Below, piece by piece: positions 45,364 through 53,733 of a stretch of DNA of 64,000 nt. Location: assembly GCF_000364165.2 (NCBI RefSeq), contig NZ_CP097810.1, positions 1,240,001-1,304,000 of the forward strand. Reading direction: 5' to 3'. The notes beneath the pieces were generated by a model, which saw nothing but the letters and a program-made list of their open reading frames with translations, was not told the origin of the DNA and did no database searches. This DNA comes from Clostridium sp. MD294. GTDB lineage: Bacteria; Bacillota; Clostridia; Lachnospirales; Anaerotignaceae. The number at the start of each line of letters is the position of its first letter. The first letter of the stretch is position 1. Both the position numbers and the translations under genes were made by a program.

Positions 45364-46669
45364 ATTAAATAATATAGATTATGAAAATCAAGGTATTACT
45401 TGGCTAGATGAAGAAAATCACATTGATGAAGTGAAATTTTGTGAATCATACTTACAGGAATATGATTTAAAATGTATCAATGGCTCTTTTTTTAGCATAG
45501 ATGGCTTTGTATCTGATGGAGAGATTGAAAAAAATATTTACAACATCATCAAAAATCATGTTGCAAGAAATGTTTCTAAAAAAGTAAAACAGCTTTTGGA
45601 AGTGTTGAGGTTTGAGAGCTATTCAGAGGAATTACCCATACAAAATGATAGAATTCATGTAAAAAATGGGACAATATTTTTAAATGGAATGTTTTCGGGC
45701 AAAAAAGAATTTTGCTTAAATCGCTTGCCCATCAAGTACAATCCACAATCAGAACAGCCAAAAGTATGGCTTGCTTTTTTAGAGGAATTGTTGGAAAAAG
45801 AGGACATTATAACATTGCAGGAATATATGGGTTACTGTTTAATCCCTTCTACAAAAGGACAAAAAATGATGTTGCTAATTGGTAAAGGTGGAGAAGGAAA
45901 ATCAAGAGTGGGATTGGTTTTAAGGAGTATATTAGGAAATAATATGAACACAAGCAGTATACAAAAAGTGGAAACAAATAAATTTGCTAGAGCAGATTTA
46001 GAGTACAAACTACTTATGGTAGATGATGATATGAAAATGGAGGCACTTCCTCAGACAAATTACATCAAGTCTATCGTCACTTTGGAGGATAAAATTGATT
46101 TAGAAAGAAAATCAAAGCAGAGTATACAAGGTACATTGTATGTCAGATTTTTATGCTTTGGAAATGGCAATTTAAACTCATTATATGACCGCTCCTATGG
46201 ATTTTTTAGGAGACAGATTGTATTGACGACAAAGGAAAAAGATAAGAATAGAAAAGATAATCCATTTTTGATTGAAAAATTAAGAGCAGAAAAAGAGGGT
46301 ATTTTTTTATGGTGTTTGGAGGGATTGAAAAGGCTTTTAAAAAATGATTATGAATTTACTATAAGTGAAAAGGCAAGTCAAAATCTGTATCACGCTATGG
46401 AAGATGGTAACAATATTATCAGTTTTATGAAAGCTGATGATTTTGTAAAATTGGAGTCAGCTACTATGACAACATCTAAAAAATTGTATGGTTGCTATTG
46501 TCATTGGTGTGATGAAAATGTAGAAAAACCTATATCTGCAAAAAGCTTTATTAGTTATTTAAAACAGTCTGAAAAAGAATATAACATACAATATTCTACA
46601 AATATTCTTTCAGAAACAGGTAAAAAGTCAAGAGGTTTTAGAGGGATTTATATAAAAATAAGAATGTAG
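45299..46669 (+). CDS. D5/SF3-type helicase (phage/plasmid primase family)
   Basis: 456 residues from a TTG at 45299, preceded by AGAGGTGAT. The ATPase has Walker A LIGKGGEGKS (about 196), Walker B-like LLMVDDD (about 240) and the superfamily 3 motif C region (RFLCFGNGNLNSLYD). The N-terminal 150 residues resemble D5_N regions, and the C-terminus resembles the primase C-terminal winged helix. It would unwind the origin of the mobilizable element; iteron-like repeats lie immediately downstream. Starts inside the CHC2 gene, so coupled. Confidence 0.88.
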   Translation: MKKEWENINENSLQELDKVMTELNNIDYENQGITWLDEENHIDEVKFCESYLQEYDLKCINGSFFSIDGFVSDGEIEKNIYNIIKNHVARNVSKKVKQLLEVLRFESYSEELPIQNDRIHVKNGTIFLNGMFSGKKEFCLNRLPIKYNPQSEQPKVWLAFLEELLEKEDIITLQEYMGYCLIPSTKGQKMMLLIGKGGEGKSRVGLVLRSILGNNMNTSSIQKVETNKFARADLEYKLLMVDDDMKMEALPQTNYIKSIVTLEDKIDLERKSKQSIQGTLYVRFLCFGNGNLNSLYDRSYGFFRRQIVLTTKEKDKNRKDNPFLIEKLRAEKEGIFLWCLEGLKRLLKNDYEFTISEKASQNLYHAMEDGNNIISFMKADDFVKLESATMTTSKKLYGCYCHWCDENVEKPISAKSFISYLKQSEKEYNIQYSTNILSETGKKSRGFRGIYIKIRM

Positions 46670-46677
46670 CAAAAGAA

Positions 46678-46853
46678 GCGTATATGCGTATCAATGCTGT
46701 AAAATCAACATTTTCAAAGCATAAAAAGCGTGTGACAAAGCGTATTTACATACGTATTTGATACGCATATCAGTAGTAATGCGTATTTCTTGAAAAGCTG
46801 ATAAAATCAATGTTTTTTAACAATGAAATAATAAAGTATACGCATATACGCAT
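46678..46853. repeat. Iteron-like repeats (ATGCGTAT / ATACGCAT)
   Basis: At least seven copies of GCGTAT or its complement in 176 bp: 46678, 46686, 46740, 46761, 46781, 46838 and 46846, plus a TACGTA palindrome at 46751. A second repeat, GCTG.AAAATCAA..TTTT, occurs twice (about 46695 and 46797). Clustered short iterons next to a helicase gene suggest an origin of replication, or binding sites for the relaxase complex. Confidence 0.7.
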
Positions 46854-46913
46854 AAATTTGAAGTTTATTCTTTTTTATATAATTTAATATGAAAACTGAT
46901 AAAACAAAAATAA

Positions 46914-46983
46914 GCTCTCGGCGATTGAGAGCGAAATACACCCATTGCACAAACCCTTGGTTTATACACTTGGTCTATTTCGC
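46914..46983. repeat. Candidate oriT of the MobA/MobL element
   Basis: Arms GCGAAATA (46931-46938) and TATTTCGC (46976-46983) frame AAACCcttGGTTT (46951-46963), next to GCTCTC/GAGAGC (46914-46932). These nested inverted repeats lie directly upstream of the relaxase gene, the usual oriT place; the nick site is not identified. Confidence 0.55.
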
Positions 46984-47067
46984 AACTGCGTTGAGCTTTT
47001 TATCACTAACATTAGAATAGTACAAAAGAGAGATTTTGTCAATTATTTTAGAGAGGAAGAAAAAAGT

Positions 47068-48435
47068 ATAGCAAGAAATTCATTTATACAATTATCGAAA
47101 TTAAGCAACGTAAAAGGTAGAATAGATTATATTACCAATCCAGAAAGACAAGAAAATTTATATGCAACTTATGAAACCGTACAAAGAAATTTTTGGAAAT
47201 CTCTTGCTATAGAAAATCAACAGGACTTTCAAAAAAGTGGTTCTGCTGGAAAGTGTATTGAAGCAAGAGAGTTGATAATAGCCTTGCCTGAAAGTTTCAT
47301 AAAATATCAACCTGAAAAATTATTGAAAATATTTACAGAAAAATTTAAACAAAAATATGGTGTGGAATGTGTGTCAGCACTCCATCACAATAAAAAGAAA
47401 ACAAACTACCACATTCATTTGATTTTTAGCGAAAGAGAATTGCTTGAAAAAGAAGAATTTAAAACTGCATCAAGAAATTTATTTTATAATGAAAATGGAA
47501 AAAGAGTAAGAACAAAAAAAGAAATTCAAAATGAACTTGGAGAAATAAGAAAGGGCTGCACCATCATTCCCAAAGGAGAAATATATGAAAAGCACTCTTT
47601 TGGAAATAAAAGAGTGTGTTTTAAAGATGTAGAATTTTTACCAGAAATAAAGAAGTATTATACGAATATGATAAATTACTATGTCAAAAATCCTACTGAA
47701 AAATTAACTGTGTTTGACAGAGATAGCGTTTATATTGCAACGAAAAAAATAGGTAAAAATAATCCCAAAGCAGAACAAATAAAAAAGGATAATAATATAA
47801 GGCAAGAATGGAATAAAATAGCTGATATGGCTCTTGTAGTTGGTATTAGCGATAAAAGAATAAAGATGATAAAGAGAAATGAAATAACCGAAAAAATACA
47901 ACGGTCTATGAAAATGGAAGGCTGGAAACCTGAACTATTTTATCAGATTATGGTAAATGCAAATGGTATTTTAAAAGATGTCATTCAAAAACATAAAATG
48001 CAGTTAAAACCTACTTTAAATGTTGACATTGAACAATTTAAGAAAATGGAAGCTTTAAGTTTAAAATTACATAGACAAGTGGAAGAAATACAAAAATTAG
48101 AAAATGTAGAATTACCAAAATTAGAAAAAGAACTGAAAAATATAAGAGGATTTTTTAAAGGAAAACAAAAAAGAATACTTCAGCAGAAAATAGAAGATTG
48201 CAAAGAGAATATTAATGTTAGCAAAGAAAATTTACAAGAAATGGTTCACCAACAAGGTTATAAAGATGTACAAACATTTTTAAAAGCATATTCTAAAAGT
48301 AAAAAGATTGTAGAACAATGGAAAAAAGAAAAACATACTGAAAAAGAAAGTATTATAGAAAAATTGAAGGAATTAAAAAAAGAAGCAAGTTTATATAAAC
48401 AAAATATAAAACAATATAAAAGTAGAGAAAGATAA
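47068..48435 (+). CDS. MobA/MobL-family relaxase (MOBQ-type)
   Basis: 455 residues when begun at the family-aligned position, where the codon is ATA (47068) about nine bases after GAGAGGAAG. In-frame TTGs at 46945 and 46957 lie inside the inverted repeats and would add 37-41 residues without homology. RNSFIQLSKLSNVKGRIDYI and ENLYATYETVQRNFW are typical N-terminal blocks; the metal-binding motif is NYHIHLIF (about 114). The rest is a coiled coil. It would mobilise the element using a helper channel, plausibly the neighbouring ICE. An ATA start or a decayed ATG are both possible. Confidence 0.85.
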   Translation: MARNSFIQLSKLSNVKGRIDYITNPERQENLYATYETVQRNFWKSLAIENQQDFQKSGSAGKCIEARELIIALPESFIKYQPEKLLKIFTEKFKQKYGVECVSALHHNKKKTNYHIHLIFSERELLEKEEFKTASRNLFYNENGKRVRTKKEIQNELGEIRKGCTIIPKGEIYEKHSFGNKRVCFKDVEFLPEIKKYYTNMINYYVKNPTEKLTVFDRDSVYIATKKIGKNNPKAEQIKKDNNIRQEWNKIADMALVVGISDKRIKMIKRNEITEKIQRSMKMEGWKPELFYQIMVNANGILKDVIQKHKMQLKPTLNVDIEQFKKMEALSLKLHRQVEEIQKLENVELPKLEKELKNIRGFFKGKQKRILQQKIEDCKENINVSKENLQEMVHQQGYKDVQTFLKAYSKSKKIVEQWKKEKHTEKESIIEKLKELKKEASLYKQNIKQYKSRER

Positions 48436-48524
48436 TTTTTGATAAATAAATTGAAGCAATTATTGATGAATTTTGTATTTTTAATGACTCTATTAATTGC
48501 AAAATTAATCGAAAAAATGATATA

Positions 48525-48551
48525 TTGTAAAAAATAATTAATTTTTTACAA
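48525..48551 (+). terminator. Inverted repeat after the relaxase gene
   Basis: A perfect 11-bp repeat (TTGTAAAAAAT with ATTTTTTACAA, five-base loop). The T-rich right arm makes a weak terminator possible; an operator for the following two-component genes is the alternative. Confidence 0.5.
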
Positions 48552-48627
48552 CTTGATAACATTATTATGATATTATATTTTAGGATAATATATGAAAATA
48601 TTTTTTAGGTAATTTAAGGGTGGTAAT

Positions 48628-49275
48628 ATGGCTAATATACTGATTATTGAAGATGAAAAATCAATAAACAATTTAATTCAAAAAAATTTACATCTTGTTG
48701 GACATCAGTGTTATTCTATGTTTGATGGCATAGATGCAGATAAAATTGTACGAGAAAAAAACATTGATTTAGTGATATTAGATATAATGCTTCCTAAAAT
48801 TGATGGTTATCATGTATATGAAAATATAAATTTTATTCCTGTAATTTTTTTGACTGCAAAGGATAGCCTTCAAGATAAAGTAAAAGGATTGACATTAGGG
48901 GCTGATGACTATATCGTAAAACCTTTTGAAATGGTTGAATTGATAGCAAGAGTTGAAGCTGTGTTAAGGAGAGTCAAAAAAGATGATAATTTTTTTGAAT
49001 TTAAAAATATAAAAATTGATTTTAGCAAACATTTAATTTATAAAAATGGTAACATCATTGAATGTACCCCAAAAGAATTTGAATTATTTGAGGTGCTTGT
49101 GAAAAATAGAAATATTGCTATGTCAAGAGAAAAGTTATTAGAACTTGCATGGGGGTTTGATTTTGAGGGTGATACAAGAACAGTTGATGTTCACATTCAA
49201 AAATTAAGAAAAAAGTTTGATTTAACCGAGCAAATTAAAACAGTATATAAACTGGGATACAGATTAGAAATATAA
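48628..49275 (+). CDS. OmpR-family response regulator
   Basis: 215 residues. The receiver domain has the acidic pair EDE (8-10), phospho-acceptor Asp52 (VILDIMLP), Thr in FLTAKD and Lys in DDYIVKPF. The C-terminal winged helix is complete (MSREKLLELAWGFDFEGDTR, then VDVHIQKLRKKF). The receiver is a few residues shorter than usual in the helix before PVIFLTAK. It is followed 23 bases later by its kinase. A promoter-like TTGATA...TATTTT lies at 48553-48581. Confidence 0.93.
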   Translation: MANILIIEDEKSINNLIQKNLHLVGHQCYSMFDGIDADKIVREKNIDLVILDIMLPKIDGYHVYENINFIPVIFLTAKDSLQDKVKGLTLGADDYIVKPFEMVELIARVEAVLRRVKKDDNFFEFKNIKIDFSKHLIYKNGNIIECTPKEFELFEVLVKNRNIAMSREKLLELAWGFDFEGDTRTVDVHIQKLRKKFDLTEQIKTVYKLGYRLEI

Positions 49276-49298
49276 AATAGAAAGGTTTCGTATCATTT

Positions 49299-50711
49299 AT
49301 GAGGCTAAAAACTTATTTAGTAACACTTTTAATCTTTTTAATATTTTTATATGGAGGAATATTATTTATATTAACTTTCAGTTTAAGAGATAATATTTCA
49401 AACATAAAAGAAAGAGCTTTGGGAGAACATTATTTTATTATATCTTCCTACTATAATGACTTAAGTCATGTAGAATATCGAAAAAAAAGTGAAATAGATG
49501 ATAAAACAAATAAAGGGATAGATATTGAAGAAAAACTTTTATTTGATTCCTATTTTATTTATTATCAAAAACAGCCAGTTTATCTGGGTCTTTTAGAAAA
49601 TGATATTGTAATAAAATCCACACTTCCCAATATAAGCAGTGATTTTAATACAAATTTGGATATGAATAAAAGAAGAGTTTTTTATAACACAGAAAATAAT
49701 AAGAACTATTTATTTATTTTAGGTAATTTACCAAAACCATTTCATTATTTAACAGTTATATACTGTTATGATTTAAGTGCAGAAATTGAAAATTGGAATG
49801 ATATGTGCAAATTATTTTTTTCATTTTCTTTCATTTTGTCTGTAATTTTAGCAATAGTATTGTATATTGTTATTTATTATATATTTAAACCATTAACTGA
49901 AATAACTGCTGCTGCCGAAAAAATAGCAAAAGGAGATTATAGTAGTATAAGTGTAAAAGGGAAGGGAGAAATAAAAAAGGTTGCCGTCAGCTTTAATTAT
50001 ATGGCTGATGAGATTAAAAAGAATATCAACAAATATATAGAAATTGCAAAACAAAAACAAAACTTTATTGATAATCTGGCTCATGAACTTCGTACTCCTC
50101 TTACGAATATTTATGGATATGCAGAATATATACAGAAAGCAAAATTAACAGAAGAAGATAAGTTTGAGTCAACAAATATTATAATGTCAGAAAGTAAAAG
50201 ATTACAGGATATTTCTCAAAGATTATTGAAATTAGCTCTATATAGAGAGCAAGATATGGAATTTAATTGTATCAATTTAATTGATATAATTAAAAAAATT
50301 TTAACCTCTTTTAAAATAAGGCTGAATGAAAAAAATATTCAGGTTATATTGGAATCAGAGAATTTTATTATAAAAGGTGATGAAGCACTTATAGAATGTT
50401 TATTTTCAAATATTATTGATAATGCAGTAAAAGCCTGTGATAAAAACGGAAAGATAATCATTAAATCATTTAAAGACAATAATGAATATATAAATGTGAC
50501 AATTTATGATAACGGAAAGGAAATACCAAAAGATGCTATTAAGCACTTAACAGAAGCGTTTTACAGAGTAGACAAAAGCAGGAACAGAGAGGATGGTGGT
50601 GCTGGAATTGGTTTGACATTATGCAACGAAATCGTATTAAAACATAATGCTATGCTTCATTTTAGTTCAGATAGCACAGGTACAACAGTCAAACTAATTT
50701 TTACAAAATGA
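49299..50711 (+). CDS. HisKA-type sensor histidine kinase
   Basis: 470 residues. Two membrane helices (about 7-29 and 170-195) flank an extracellular sensor domain of about 140 residues, followed by HAMP, the phospho-acceptor His in NLAHELRTPLTN (about 262), N-box NIIDNAVKAC, and G-boxes DNGKEIP and GAGIGLTLC. All catalytic motifs are present. The sensor domain is not recognised. It pairs with the regulator upstream; the exported protein at 50831 is probably controlled by the pair. Confidence 0.93.
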   Translation: MRLKTYLVTLLIFLIFLYGGILFILTFSLRDNISNIKERALGEHYFIISSYYNDLSHVEYRKKSEIDDKTNKGIDIEEKLLFDSYFIYYQKQPVYLGLLENDIVIKSTLPNISSDFNTNLDMNKRRVFYNTENNKNYLFILGNLPKPFHYLTVIYCYDLSAEIENWNDMCKLFFSFSFILSVILAIVLYIVIYYIFKPLTEITAAAEKIAKGDYSSISVKGKGEIKKVAVSFNYMADEIKKNINKYIEIAKQKQNFIDNLAHELRTPLTNIYGYAEYIQKAKLTEEDKFESTNIIMSESKRLQDISQRLLKLALYREQDMEFNCINLIDIIKKILTSFKIRLNEKNIQVILESENFIIKGDEALIECLFSNIIDNAVKACDKNGKIIIKSFKDNNEYINVTIYDNGKEIPKDAIKHLTEAFYRVDKSRNREDGGAGIGLTLCNEIVLKHNAMLHFSSDSTGTTVKLIFTK

Positions 50712-50803
50712 TAACAAAATGATTATAACTTTATTATAAAATGGTATTATTATCATTTTAAGTTAAAAATATATCCGGAGAAATTTTAACTGTAAAATGA
50801 TTA
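50705..50803 (+). promoter_or_regulatory. Direct repeats upstream of the exported protein, candidate regulator sites
   Basis: AAAATGAT occurs at 50705 and 50716, 11 bases apart (one helical turn, usual for OmpR-type half-sites), and again near 50795. AAAATGATAA (50705-50714) also pairs with TTATCATTTT (50750-50759). An AT-rich promoter is likely within 50725-50745 but is not distinct. Confidence 0.5.
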
Positions 50804-50830
50804 GGTCAATAAATAATGGAGGTAATGAGT

Positions 50831-51658
50831 ATGAAATTTAATGTTTCTGATTTTAAAAAAGAAGTTTTTGGAGCTGCCGCTACTATCATGTCATTTTTAG
50901 CAGTATTTTGTGTAGCAGTTCCATCTGTTAAAGCTGCCGAGCTTTCAAAAGTTGAGTATGTTGATACGCAATATTCATTTGCTCAAAATGCTCAGTATAC
51001 AGCCAATGAAAATTTTAATGACAATTTTGAAGTCAACTATAAAACTGTTATGGAAGAAGGCTCTCCCTTGCCAGATAAAAATGTTATCTCAATGGAAGAA
51101 GCTGCAAAAGTAGGTGTCAAAGATTTAATTAGGATATTCAATTTTGATGCTAAAGACAAAACTGTAAATATGTGGTATTGCCCTGTAGGAGAAACTTGTG
51201 TTAGCTCTGAATGGATAGGCAATATTGATTTTGACAATAATGTAGCATATTACTTTACTGTTGATGCTGTTACTGGCAAAATCAGTGCTACATGCAGAGA
51301 TATTCTATTAAATAAAAATGTCAATAAGGGATTTGATGGAAGTTTGCCTAATAATTGTGAAGAATATAAGGAACTTGCAGAAAAAGTAATAAAACAGTAT
51401 AAAATTCTTTCTAGTGACATAAAATCAATTGAATATGAGGGACAAGGTTATGCGAATGATAATCCTGACATTCAGATTAAAGCTAAAGACATTGATGGCA
51501 ATGAAACGCAGCTCTCATTTTCAAGATATGATAAAAAACTACTTCAGGTTTGCTATGATAATTGGGTAAAAAATGTTTATCTTTTGGAAGAAAAAATGAA
51601 TAATGAAGATGAGTCTTCTAATACAAATGAAGAAAAAGTAGAGTTTCGTGTTCAATAA
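50831..51658 (+). CDS. Exported protein of unknown function, probable two-component target
   Basis: 275 residues from the ATG at 50831 with GGAGG eight bases upstream. A signal peptide (ATIMSFLAVFCVAVPSVKA, cleavage after VKA) precedes a soluble domain. The pattern of SMEEAAKVGVKDLIRIFNFD, VTGKISATCRD and EYKELAEKVIKQYKI is reminiscent of PepSY-like inhibitory or sensor domains, but the match is weak. The tail is acidic and disordered. It directly follows the kinase gene and ends before a terminator. Confidence 0.75.
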   Translation: MKFNVSDFKKEVFGAAATIMSFLAVFCVAVPSVKAAELSKVEYVDTQYSFAQNAQYTANENFNDNFEVNYKTVMEEGSPLPDKNVISMEEAAKVGVKDLIRIFNFDAKDKTVNMWYCPVGETCVSSEWIGNIDFDNNVAYYFTVDAVTGKISATCRDILLNKNVNKGFDGSLPNNCEEYKELAEKVIKQYKILSSDIKSIEYEGQGYANDNPDIQIKAKDIDGNETQLSFSRYDKKLLQVCYDNWVKNVYLLEEKMNNEDESSNTNEEKVEFRVQ

Positions 51659-51704
51659 ACAACATTAATTCAAATCCTGTATGAAAACAAATTAAAAATA
51701 TTGT

Positions 51705-51740
51705 AAAAAGCTGTTATATAAAATTGTGATAGCTTTTTAT
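51705..51740 (+). terminator. Terminator after the exported protein gene
   Basis: An 8-bp stem AAAAAGCT (51705-51712) with AGCTTTTT (51731-51738) about 45 bases after the stop. The stem ends in a T run. Confidence 0.65.
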
Positions 51741-51984
51741 AGTTTTATACACTACAATTTGCAAAGTAATTTAGTGTGATGTTAAAAGATAGTTAAAGTT
51801 TAAGATATAAGCTGATATATTATAAAGATAATTAAAAAGATTACTATACTATTTATAGTTATTGGCTTTAATTTGGCTCTAAAAATTTTGGAGATATGGT
51901 ATAATATGTATAAAATAAAGCATTTTAGGTTATAAAAATGACGAAAAATCAACAAAAATAGAAATAATTTTGTAAAAAAGAAAA

Positions 51985-52038
51985 CGTGAAGGTGATAGAA
52001 CAGTAGGTGCTGGTTCTGTTACTGAAATCATTGAGTAA
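51985..52038 (+). pseudogene. 3'-terminal fragment of tuf (EF-Tu)
   Basis: Eighteen codons read REGDRTVGAGSVTEIIE and a stop, the C-terminus of bacterial EF-Tu. Upstream codons do not continue the homology (RFAI is replaced), so only the last 17 codons remain, followed by a terminator. Such a gene-end copy is typical of an insertion boundary. Confidence 0.85.
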
Positions 52039-52090
52039 TATTTATCTAGTCAATAGATAGTTTATGTAAAAACGGAAAAACCCTTGAAAG
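52031..52090 (+). repeat. 60-bp direct repeat, copy 1 (tuf 3' flank)
   Basis: This 60-bp stretch, from the last codons of the tuf fragment into its terminator stem, matches 59191-59250 in the same orientation at about 50 of 60 positions without gaps. The copies bracket the 7.1-kb segment containing the MarR, repeat, chemoreceptor and BlaRI genes. Confidence 0.8.
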
Positions 52091-52117
52091 TATGAGGCTT
52101 TCAGGGGTTTTATTTTT
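52076..52117 (+). terminator. Terminator following the tuf fragment
   Basis: Stem AAACCCTTGAAAG (52078-52090) with CTTTCAGGGGTTT (52098-52110), one G-T pair, then TTATTTTTT. It is a strong terminator, as expected after a highly expressed gene. Confidence 0.85.
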
Positions 52118-52662
52118 TATAATTTATGGTAATAGTAAAAAAAGTAAAGAATGAAATAGAAAAATATTGTCACAAAAAATGGAGTATGGCTCTAATTTAG
52201 CTCTATTTTTTATTATTTTTAAACTGTTTTTCTAAATATTCATTTCTTAATTTTGTTCTAGTCATAGAATCTAGTTTTGGATACACTTTTTTTATTAAGT
52301 GATATTTGAAAATAAGCATCTCCACAAAGTACTAATAAGAATTTTCTGTTTTATGGCTGGTGTATATTAACACTGGTATTGCTTGAGATTTATCAGAAAT
52401 CTATTTTTATTAAAAATGTAATATAATTTCTGATAGAAAGTGGATATGAGTAAATATTGACCAATCAGTGAAGCAAAAAACAGTTGACGCATAAACTGTT
52501 TTCTGCTATACTATTTAATTGTTAAAACATGAAGTAAATGAAATAAAGTACAAATGCTACATTTTTCCTATATTGATGGGTGCAACAATAAGCAATATTA
52601 TGTCATTGGTAAATATAGAAAAGATTATCTTTACTATAATTCCTTTTATGATGTTATTATAG

Positions 52663-52748
52663 GCTATTGTTGTAAGTATAGCCGTATAACCTCTTTAGTA
52701 TTTTCGGCTGGAGTAGCAGGTACAAAAATTGCAAAAAATTTTCTTTGA
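52663..52748 (+). pseudogene. Frameshifted C-terminal fragment of a membrane protein
   Basis: One frame gives AIVVSIAV up to 52685, and a frame shifted by one continues ITSLVFSAGVAGTKIAKNFL to a TGA. Joined they read as a hydrophobic helix and short tail. The parent gene is not identified. Confidence 0.4.
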
Positions 52749-52799
52749 TTTGCCATACATCATATTGTATAAACTGTTAAGTTTAAAGGGGATTTCAAA

Positions 52800-53237
52800 A
52801 TGAAAAAAAGTATTGGTAGAATTGTAATGCTATTATCAAGAAGCATTTGTAATGATGTAAGGTATGTTATAGAACCTTTTGGTTTAACAGTTGGTGAGGA
52901 GTCTTATTTTATAGCACTTGCACATGAAGATGGTTTGACTCAAGATGAGTTAAGCAGTCGAGTTAATGTAGACAAATCTGCAACAGCTCGTGCAGTAAAG
53001 TCATTAGAAGCCAAAGGGTATATTGAACGTGAAATAGATCCTTTTGATAGGAGAAATAAAAAGCTATACTTTACTGAAAAAGCAAAAAAGGTATATATTT
53101 CTTTATCCGAAGCGTTAGGAAAATATAATCAACAGTTAACAAATGAATGGACAGATGAACAATATAACTTGATATATGAAAGTTTAGAAATGTTACAATT
53201 AAAACTTGAAATTAGAAAAAATAAGCCGAATCACTAG
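52800..53237 (+). CDS. MarR-family transcriptional regulator
   Basis: 145 residues, ATG after AAAGGGG. A winged helix is clear (GLTQDELSSRVNVDKSATAR for the recognition region, then EREIDPFDRRNKKLYFTEKA for the wing). MarR proteins usually regulate an adjacent transporter or enzyme. Here the next frame, 45 bases on, begins with a good ribosome-binding site but runs straight into the octanucleotide repeat, so the original partner may be lost. Confidence 0.92.
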   Translation: MKKSIGRIVMLLSRSICNDVRYVIEPFGLTVGEESYFIALAHEDGLTQDELSSRVNVDKSATARAVKSLEAKGYIEREIDPFDRRNKKLYFTEKAKKVYISLSEALGKYNQQLTNEWTDEQYNLIYESLEMLQLKLEIRKNKPNH

Positions 53238-53282
53238 TATGATATAATTACGCAGTTAAAGTACAAGGAGGACTTGACAAAA

Positions 53283-53684
53283 ATGATTCAGCACGATATA
53301 CTCAAGACAAACAGACAAACAGACAAACAGACAAACAGACAAACAGACAAACAGACAAACAGACAAACAGACAAACAGACAAACAGACAAACAGACAAAC
53401 AGACAAACAGACAAACAGACAAACAGACAAACAGACAAACAGACAAACAGACAAACAGACAAACAGACAAACAGACAAACAGACAAACAGACAAACAGAC
53501 AAACAGACAAACAGACAAACAGACAAACAGACAAACAGACAAACAGACAAACAGACAAACAGACAAACAGACAAACAGACAAACAGACAAACAGACAAAC
53601 AGACAAACAGACAAACAGACAAACAGACAAACAGACAAACAGACAAACAGACAAAGTCTGTCCATTTGTGCTGCCCAAAAATAA
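53283..53684 (+). CDS. Repeat-encoded ORF, possible phase-variable gene remnant
   Basis: AAGGAGG (53265-53271) precedes an ATG at 53283 (also a TTG at 53274). The frame reads MIQHDILK, then TNRQTDKQ repeated about fourteen times, ending SLSICAAQK. The repeat unit is eight bases, so any copy change shifts the downstream frame. No longer protein follows in any frame before a terminator. It may be the broken start of a contingency gene or a chance frame; the repeat has no stop in any of the six frames, so openness is weak evidence. Confidence 0.35.
   Translation: MIQHDILKTNRQTDKQTNRQTDKQTNRQTDKQTNRQTDKQTNRQTDKQTNRQTDKQTNRQTDKQTNRQTDKQTNRQTDKQTNRQTDKQTNRQTDKQTNRQTDKQTNRQTDKQTNRQTDKQTNRQSLSICAAQK
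53307..53655 (+). repeat. Octanucleotide tandem repeat (ACAAACAG), 43 full copies
   Basis: Perfect repetition of ACAAACAG from 53307 to 53650 (344 bp), then a partial copy. No interruption was found on reading. Octanucleotide runs of this purity change length quickly by slipped-strand mispairing. It starts 24 bases after a potential start codon. Confidence 0.97.
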
Positions 53685-53733
53685 AAGACATACCTCCCAC
53701 ATTATATTATGATGGGAAAGATATGTCTTTTTA
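53683..53733 (+). terminator. Terminator after the octanucleotide repeat
   Basis: A perfect 10-bp outer stem, AAAAGACATA (53683-53692) with TATGTCTTTT (53722-53731), and an inner TCCCA/GGGA pairing. The following TT and nearby T runs support termination. Confidence 0.8.

Larger units (their letters stand above)
51741..52799. other. Decayed intergenic region
   Basis: About 1.06 kb with no intact gene. It holds a tuf 3' fragment (51985-52038), its terminator (52076-52117), and a broken membrane-protein tail (52663-52748). A 38-codon minus-strand frame at about 52203-52319 has no proper ribosome-binding site. A TG-extended TATAAT box lies near 51900. The mosaic suggests repeated insertion and deletion. 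Confidence 0.6.

Noticed and set aside
46678-46853. CRISPR-like or attachment-site array
   Set aside because: Units are short, in both orientations and unevenly spaced, which fits iterons better.
52203-52319. 38-codon minus-strand frame
   Set aside because: The only GGAG is directly against the ATG and no family is recognised; it lies in decayed DNA.
53307-53655. CRISPR array
   Set aside because: The units are eight bases with no spacers, and no cas genes are present.
53256-53702. Minus-strand frames coding LFVCLSVC repeats through the octanucleotide region
   Set aside because: The eight-base repeat has no stop codon in any of six frames, so these long frames are automatic and lack supporting starts.
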